Shown: positions 6,111 to 9,643 of the stretch, piece after piece | Layout of the letters: each line of letters starts with the position of its first letter | Position numbering within the stretch: position 1 is the first letter of the stretch | Source: Labilithrix luteola | Lineage (GTDB): Bacteria > Myxococcota_A > Polyangia > Polyangiales > Polyangiaceae | NCBI GenBank assembly: GCA_026225435.1 | Contig: JAMFST010000129.1 | Location: 1-9,643 of the forward strand | Reading direction: 5' to 3' | Length of the DNA stretch: 9,643 nt | Translations under genes and position numbers: made by a program | Notes under the pieces: model-generated | Told to the model about the DNA's origin: nothing | What the model saw: only the letters and a program-made list of their open reading frames with translations | The model's database searches: none

Positions 6111-6869
6111 ATGCCGTTCACCTACGAGTATCCCCGCCCCGCCGTCACCGTGGACATGGCCATCTTCACCCTCCGCGGTGACGACCTGGCGGTGCTCCTC
6201 ATCCAGCGCAAGGGGGAGCCGTTCAAGGGGCAGTGGGCGCTCCCTGGCGGCTTCGTCGAGGAGAACGAGGCGCTCGAGCGCGCCGCCGCACGCGAGCTCG
6301 AGGAGGAGACCGGGCTGTCGCACGCGAAGTTCGAGCAGCTCGGCGCGTTCGGCGAGCCGGGACGCGATCCTCGCGGGCACACGGTGAGCGTCGCCTTCCT
6401 CTCGTACGTGGGCGCCGAGCGCGCGATCCTCCGGGCCGGTGACGACGCGGCGGCCGCCGAGTGGCACTCGCTGGCCAGCCTCGCGCTCCCGGGAAACATC
6501 CAGAAGCCCCGCACCGCGCGCGCCACCGCCACGCTCAAGACCTCGGCGCAGCGAGGCGCCAAGGCGCGCGCCGTCGCCGCCGAGAAGCTCCTCCCGCTGG
6601 CCTTCGACCACGCCGCGATCATCGACCTGGCCCGCACGCGGTTGCAGGAGCGGCTCATCGATCCGGGCCGGCGCACGCCCTACCAGATCTTGCCGCCGCG
6701 CTTCACCCTGGCGGAGATGCTCCACGTCTACCAGGCGGTCCTCGGTCGGCCGATGAACCGCGCCAGCTTCGGGCGCACGTTGATCGCGCGCGGGGTGGTC
6801 GAGCCGGTGGCGGCCAAGGCCACGTCGCGATCGAGCACGCGGCTCTATCGCTTCGTCACCCGCCGCTAG
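6111..6869 (+). CDS. Nudix hydrolase with NrtR-like C-terminal winged helix
   Basis: This 252-aa protein has an N-terminal Nudix domain. The Nudix box spans 47-69 with every key residue intact: G47, E53, R61, E62, L63, E65, E66 and G68. It should therefore bind Mg and could hydrolyse a nucleoside diphosphate derivative such as ADP-ribose. After the Nudix fold comes LLPLAFDHAAIIDLA (160-174), close to the LAFDH block of NrtR-type proteins. A winged-helix-like C-terminus follows (FTLAEMLHVYQAVLGRPMNR, 198-217, then an Arg/Lys-rich wing). NrtR proteins are ADP-ribose-responsive repressors of NAD metabolism, but some Nudix-wHTH members are enzymes, and no NAD gene is adjacent. Residues about 130-160 form an unusual Ala/Arg/Lys-rich insertion before the LAFDH block. 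The ATG has no Shine-Dalgarno; the 26-bp spacer contains CTGACCTG twice. It is probably cotranscribed with the ATPase. Confidence 0.85.
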   Translation: MPFTYEYPRPAVTVDMAIFTLRGDDLAVLLIQRKGEPFKGQWALPGGFVEENEALERAAARELEEETGLSHAKFEQLGAFGEPGRDPRGHTVSVAFLSYVGAERAILRAGDDAAAAEWHSLASLALPGNIQKPRTARATATLKTSAQRGAKARAVAAEKLLPLAFDHAAIIDLARTRLQERLIDPGRRTPYQILPPRFTLAEMLHVYQAVLGRPMNRASFGRTLIARGVVEPVAAKATSRSSTRLYRFVTRR

Positions 6870-6883
6870 CGCCGGCATCCCCC

Positions 6884-7795
6884 TCAGGGGAGCGTCAACA
6901 CGCAGATCCCCGAGAGCATCTCCGGTGCCGCTGGGGCGCAGTCGGTCGCGGTGCACGAGGCCGGGCCGCAGGAGTTGCCGCTGACGCAGGGGGAGGCGGC
7001 GGCCGGCGAACCGGGCATGGCAACGCACGCCTTGTTCACGCAGCTCGCGCCGGGGACGCAGCTGGTGGGGTCGGACGAACAATCCTGCCCGATGGCCGAC
7101 CGCGGGACACAGGTCCCGTCCCCGACGTCGCACAAGTCGGCCGCCGCACACTCGGCCGACGAGCTGCAGCGGCCCTGTCCGAGCGGCACGCAGGTGACCG
7201 TGGCGCTGTCGCAGTGCAGGCCGGCGGCCACGTCGCAGAGGAAACCGCTCACCGGCGTGAGCTCGTCCTGCTCTATCCAGATGGTCGTGGCGTCGCTGCC
7301 GGTCGACGTGGTCGTCCCGATGCACGGGGTCGAACCGGCGACGCCGGGTTGCTCGACGACGCAGACGCCGGCCTCCGACTTGTCGTACGTGGCCACGCAT
7401 GCGGCCGCGGGATCGGCGCAGGGCGTGGAGAGGCTGCAGCCGCCGGCGGTGACAACGGGGAACGGCTGCGGGACGAGCCCGTTGCAAGCCGCGAGGCCGG
7501 AGCCGTAGTCGACGCAGAAGCCCGCCTGCGACTCGGCCTCGATCGCCGCCGCGCAGGCGTCCGCACCGCTCGATCCCGACGCGCCGCTCGGCAGCACGCC
7601 CGGCAGGTTCGCGGCGCACTCCGAGTCGTCGTTGTTGAGGCCCGCCGCCGTGCAGCAGGCGTCGACCTTGGCGCAGAAGGCGGCGGGGAGGCCCGATGCT
7701 GACGAAGACGACGAGCCGCTGCTGCACGCCGCGGCGAAGATGGACATCACCAGCGCCCCGCACGACAGCGGAGCCACGAAGAAAGAGAAGCGCAT
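6884..7795 (-). CDS. Cys-rich lipoprotein (paralog A)
   Basis: This 303-aa protein has a lipoprotein signal peptide (MRFSFFVAPLSCGALVMSIF, then AAAC with lipidated C24) and a Ser/Gly tether (SSGSSSSSASG). The mature part carries 28 further cysteines. An N-terminal module has FCAKVDACC, AAAIEAESQAGFC and GLAAC. Several 4-Cys modules follow, for example CSSSAECAAADLCDVGDGTC then VPRSAIGQDC. It is clearly paralogous to the next gene upstream, with the same Cys order. Such modules resemble the Dickkopf/IGFBP-like Cys-rich proteins often annotated in Myxococcota; this is resemblance only. It is likely an extracytoplasmic, disulfide-rich surface protein of unknown function. ATG 7795 is chosen because it directly precedes the hydrophobic segment; upstream GTG or TTG codons in frame (7843, 7828, 7813) lack Shine-Dalgarno sequences. 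It converges with the Nudix gene, 14 bp away. Confidence 0.8.
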   Translation of the reverse strand: MRFSFFVAPLSCGALVMSIFAAACSSGSSSSSASGLPAAFCAKVDACCTAAGLNNDDSECAANLPGVLPSGASGSSGADACAAAIEAESQAGFCVDYGSGLAACNGLVPQPFPVVTAGGCSLSTPCADPAAACVATYDKSEAGVCVVEQPGVAGSTPCIGTTTSTGSDATTIWIEQDELTPVSGFLCDVAAGLHCDSATVTCVPLGQGRCSSSAECAAADLCDVGDGTCVPRSAIGQDCSSDPTSCVPGASCVNKACVAMPGSPAAASPCVSGNSCGPASCTATDCAPAAPEMLSGICVLTLP

Positions 7796-7840
7796 GTTCG
7801 CCGCTCTCAGCAAGCGGTGAACCAGCACCCGATCACGCGG

Positions 7841-7886
7841 CACCCCGGGGAAAGGGGGGTGGCGAGTGAAGCGCAGGTCACACCTG
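7841..7886. promoter_or_regulatory. Short inverted repeats between the two lipoprotein genes
   Basis: The 115-bp spacer 7796-7910 holds two small dyads. CACCCC (7841-7846) pairs with GGGGTG (7856-7861). CAGGT (7874-7878) pairs with ACCTG (7882-7886) around CAC. They could attenuate readthrough from the upstream paralog or serve as operator sites for the downstream one. Neither is followed by a T-run on the minus strand. The evidence is weak. Confidence 0.25.
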
Positions 7887-7910
7887 TCGCGAGCCGGAAG
7901 TCGGCCTCGC

Positions 7911-8843
7911 TCAGTTGCCGGTGGTGCCGCAGTAGAGCGCGAGCGCCGTCGAGGCGGTGTTCGCGCAGGTCGCGTTGCAGGTGCCCGAAGCGCAGGCGTC
8001 GTCGCTGCTGCAGGCGGCTCCGTCGGCGAGCAACGTGGCGCAGGTGCCCGCCGCGCAGTAGGTGTCGACGACGCAGCTCGTCGTCCCGGAGCAAGCGCCG
8101 CCGATCGCGCTCCGCGGCTGGCAGGTACCGCCGTCGCAGTCGTCGCTCACGACGCACTCGCTGTCGTCCGTGCAGGCTGCTCCGGTGGCCTTGAGGGCGA
8201 CGCAGGCGCTCGACGCGTCGTCGCAGTACACGCCGTCGGCCACGCGGCACAGGAAGCTGGGCGACACCGGCACTCCCGTCCCGACGAAGCTCGTCTCCGA
8301 GCCTCCGCTGATCGGCGAGACCGTCCCGTTGCAGGGGGTCGAGCCGACCACGCCGGTCTCCTCGACGACGCACACCGAGGCGACCGCGCTCGCGCCGTCG
8401 GGGTTGAAGACGCAGGTGGCCGTCCCCGTGGACGACGTCGCGCAGTCCTCGTCGGTGGTGCAGCTGCCACCCGCCGCGACGGTGCCTCCGCTGCTGAAAG
8501 CGGTGCTGCACGCGCCGAGCGACGCGCCGAAGTCCTGGCAGAACAGGTCCTGCGACTCGCCGTTGATCGCGTCGATGCAGGCCTCGACGGCGCTCGCGCT
8601 GCCCGTGGTCCCTGTGGTCCCGGTGAAGGCGGTGAAGAGCGCGTGGCAGGCCGTGCCGTTGGTGGGCAGGTTGGCCGACGCGCAGCAGGGGGTGACCTTG
8701 GCGCAGTAGCTGTCCTCGACGCTGGTGACTCCGCCGTCGCCCGACGATCCCGACGATCCGGAGCTGCCACAGGCGGCCGAAACCGCGGCAACGAGCCCGA
8801 CCATCACCCAGCTGACTCCGCCGCCGACCCTTCGCTGCGTCAA
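7911..8843 (-). CDS. Cys-rich lipoprotein (paralog B)
   Basis: This 310-aa protein starts at TTG 8843. The signal peptide has RR at 4-5, a hydrophobic core and lipobox SAAC with lipidated C25. A GSSGSSGSSGDGG tether follows. The mature part has 28 cysteines after C25, in the same order as in the neighbouring paralog. Shared blocks include CAKV-x-x-CC, the ESQ-x-x-FC-x-D-x-G segment, CVVE-x-x-GV-x-GSTPC, FLC-x-VA-x-G, and PRSAIG. TTG is supported by GGGGGA 7 nt upstream (8856-8851), while ATG 8804 would leave a signal peptide too short and without positive charge. It is predicted to be exported and membrane-anchored, disulfide-rich, of unknown function. It is divergent from sodB; the two lipoprotein genes may form a transcription unit or be separate, with 115 bp between them. 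Confidence 0.8.
   Translation of the reverse strand: MTQRRVGGGVSWVMVGLVAAVSAACGSSGSSGSSGDGGVTSVEDSYCAKVTPCCASANLPTNGTACHALFTAFTGTTGTTGSASAVEACIDAINGESQDLFCQDFGASLGACSTAFSSGGTVAAGGSCTTDEDCATSSTGTATCVFNPDGASAVASVCVVEETGVVGSTPCNGTVSPISGGSETSFVGTGVPVSPSFLCRVADGVYCDDASSACVALKATGAACTDDSECVVSDDCDGGTCQPRSAIGGACSGTTSCVVDTYCAAGTCATLLADGAACSSDDACASGTCNATCANTASTALALYCGTTGN
8740..8757. repeat. Two 9-bp tandem repeats in the lipoprotein tether
   Basis: CCCGACGAT occurs twice head to tail (8740-8748, 8749-8757). It encodes the Ser-Ser-Gly triplets of the tether just after the lipidated Cys of paralog B. The unit length is a multiple of three, so gain or loss of copies would lengthen or shorten the tether without a frameshift. 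Confidence 0.6.
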
Positions 8844-8865
8844 TCGTCGATCCCCCGCTTTCGCG

Positions 8866-8893
8866 CTGGCGCCATACCACGCGCTCGCGCCAG
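8866..8893. promoter_or_regulatory. Inverted repeat in the sodB / lipoprotein divergent region
   Basis: CTGGCGC (8866-8872) and GCGCCAG (8887-8893) form a 7-bp dyad separated by 14 bp, inside the 136-bp region between paralog B and sodB. The spacing of half-sites by about two helical turns would suit a dimeric regulator. No Fur-like AT-rich box or clear -35/-10 pair is seen, so the role is conjectural. Confidence 0.3.
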
Positions 8894-8967
8894 ACAGAGC
8901 GATAACTCAACCGCGCGGCGCCTCTCGCCATCGCGGAATGGCAGGTGTACATCCAGCAGTCCACCCC

Positions 8968-8972
8968 AGGAG
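8968..8972 (+). promoter_or_regulatory. Ribosome binding site that decides the sodB start
   Basis: AGGAG lies 7 nt before ATG 8980 but only 1 nt before the in-frame ATG at 8974. This selects 8980 (MPFTLPPLPY) as the start. Confidence 0.8.
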
Positions 8973-8979
8973 AATGCTC

Positions 8980-9567
8980 ATGCCGTTCACTCTGCCCCCG
9001 CTGCCGTACGACAAGAACGCCCTCGCGCCGCACATCAGCGCCGAGACGCTCGATTACCACCACGGCAAGCACCACAAGACCTACGTCGACACCCTCAACA
9101 AGCTCACCGAGGGGAAACCGGAGGCGTCCAAGTCGCTCGAGGAGATCATCCTCTCCGCCGAGCCGGGGCCGCTCTTCAACAACGCGGCGCAGATCTGGAA
9201 CCACACGTTCTACTGGTCCAGCATGAAGCCGGGTGGCGGCGGCGCGCCGACCGGTGATCTCCTCGCGGCCATCGACCGTGATCTCGGCGGCCTCGAGAAG
9301 TTCAAGGAAGCCTTCACCACCGCCGGCACGACGCAGTTCGGGTCGGGCTGGGCCTGGCTGGTGCTCGAGAACAACAAGCTCTCGGTCACCAAGACGCCGA
9401 ACGCCGACCTGCCGATGAAGCACGGGCAGAAGGCGCTCCTGACGATGGACGTGTGGGAGCACGCCTATTACATCGATTTCCGCAACGCGCGCCCGAAGTA
9501 CATCGAGACGTTCCTCTCGAGCCTCATCAACTGGGACTTCGCGCTCGAGAACCTGAAGAAGGCCTGA
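8980..9567 (+). CDS. sodB: Superoxide dismutase, iron type
   Basis: This 195-aa Fe/Mn-family superoxide dismutase converts superoxide to oxygen and hydrogen peroxide. Metal ligands are visible in order: H27 (LDYHHGKHHKTYV, 24-36), H75 (AAQIWNHTFYW, 69-79), D157 and H161 (DVWEHAYYIDFRNARPKY, 157-174). Q71 in the NNAAQ-x-WNHTFYW context and the QFGSGWAWLV block (119-128) are typical of the iron enzyme, where manganese types usually have Gly in place of that Gln. Metal choice is still an inference. There is no signal peptide, so it is cytoplasmic. Length and ends match E. coli SodB (about 193 aa). The gene is monocistronic, divergent from the Cys-rich lipoprotein, with a strong Shine-Dalgarno and a palindrome just after the stop. 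Confidence 0.96.
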   Translation: MPFTLPPLPYDKNALAPHISAETLDYHHGKHHKTYVDTLNKLTEGKPEASKSLEEIILSAEPGPLFNNAAQIWNHTFYWSSMKPGGGGAPTGDLLAAIDRDLGGLEKFKEAFTTAGTTQFGSGWAWLVLENNKLSVTKTPNADLPMKHGQKALLTMDVWEHAYYIDFRNARPKYIETFLSSLINWDFALENLKKA

Positions 9568-9582
9568 ACGGTCGGCCGAAGT

Positions 9583-9630
9583 CTTAGAGCGGAGCTCTTT
9601 GCGCTCAAGCGCAAAGAGCTCCGCTCTAAG
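9583..9630 (+). terminator. Perfect 22-bp-stem palindrome after sodB, probable terminator
   Basis: Bases 9583-9604 are perfectly complementary to 9609-9630 around the 4-nt loop TCAA. The palindrome begins 16 bp after the sodB stop. The stem is very stable and continuous. It lacks a T-tract after the right arm (CTCTCTGCG follows), so it may act as a hairpin-only terminator, a transcript-stabilising 3' end or a bidirectional terminator for a convergent gene beyond the edge. Confidence 0.7.
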
Positions 9631-9643
9631 CTCTCTGCGTGAG

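Noticed and set aside
6878..6891. 5-bp hairpin between the convergent Nudix and lipoprotein A genes
   Set aside because: The stem is short (TCCCC/GGGGA), overlaps the lipoprotein stop and has no T-run. It is not strong enough to call a terminator.
5421..7763. 780-aa open frame on the minus strand across the ATPase, Nudix and lipoprotein genes
   Set aside because: It is antisense to two clear plus-strand genes and then runs out of frame through the lipoprotein. It is Arg-rich with no recognisable domain.
8974..8976. ATG 8974 as the sodB start
   Set aside because: It lies only 1 nt from AGGAG. ATG 8980 has 7-nt spacing and gives the usual N-terminus.
7807..9462. 551-aa minus-strand frame opposite sodB and overlapping paralog B
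   Set aside because: It crosses sodB in antisense and reads paralog B out of frame. It is Arg-rich low-complexity sequence.

Overview
The window is very GC-rich. Coding frames have a strong third-position G/C bias, which produces many long antisense shadow ORFs. GTG or TTG starts are frequent, and intergenic gaps are short. It carries two Cys-rich, Ser/Gly-linked lipoproteins of a kind common in Myxococcota, together with a CxxC-x10-CxxC zinc-ribbon N-terminus, an RNase J, a single ArsA-like ATPase and a CHAD protein. I infer a chromosomal segment from a myxobacterium-like bacterium (Myxococcota, possibly Polyangia). This rests on composition and gene style, not on any search. I see no transposase, integrase, phage gene, CRISPR array, tRNA or rRNA.

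Layout: 1-133 (-) is the N-terminus of a zinc-ribbon protein that runs off the left edge. It is divergent from a cyclophilin peptidyl-prolyl isomerase (335-910, +); their 201-bp spacer holds two near-perfect hairpins. The cyclophilin converges on a three-cistron minus-strand operon, in transcription order: RNase J (5054-3408), a CHAD-domain protein (3411-2473) and an S41-type peptidase lipoprotein (2476-956). Both junctions are 4-bp GTGA overlaps preceded by good Shine-Dalgarno sequences, so the cistrons look translationally coupled. The CHAD gene is cut by one in-frame TAG at 2977-2979.

Divergent from RNase J across 82 bp is an ArsA/GET3-like ATPase (5137-6084, +), followed 26 bp later by a Nudix hydrolase with an NrtR-like C-terminal winged-helix region (6111-6869, +). 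That pair converges on two tandem paralogous Cys-rich lipoproteins (7795-6884 and 8843-7911, both -). The upstream paralog is divergent from an iron-type superoxide dismutase, sodB (8980-9567, +), which ends in a perfect 22-bp-stem palindrome at the right edge.

Most of the content is housekeeping or conserved-hypothetical: protein folding, RNA decay, ATP-dependent targeting or transport, nucleotide metabolism or regulation, oxidative-stress defence and envelope lipoproteins. I found no convincing undescribed system. The observations best worth following are the amber-interrupted CHAD gene, the lipoprotein pair with one-to-one conservation of 28 mature cysteines, the S41 protein lacking the usual lysine of the Ser/Lys dyad, and a TAGG hexamer exactly 8 nt before the ATG of two genes that lack a clear Shine-Dalgarno.
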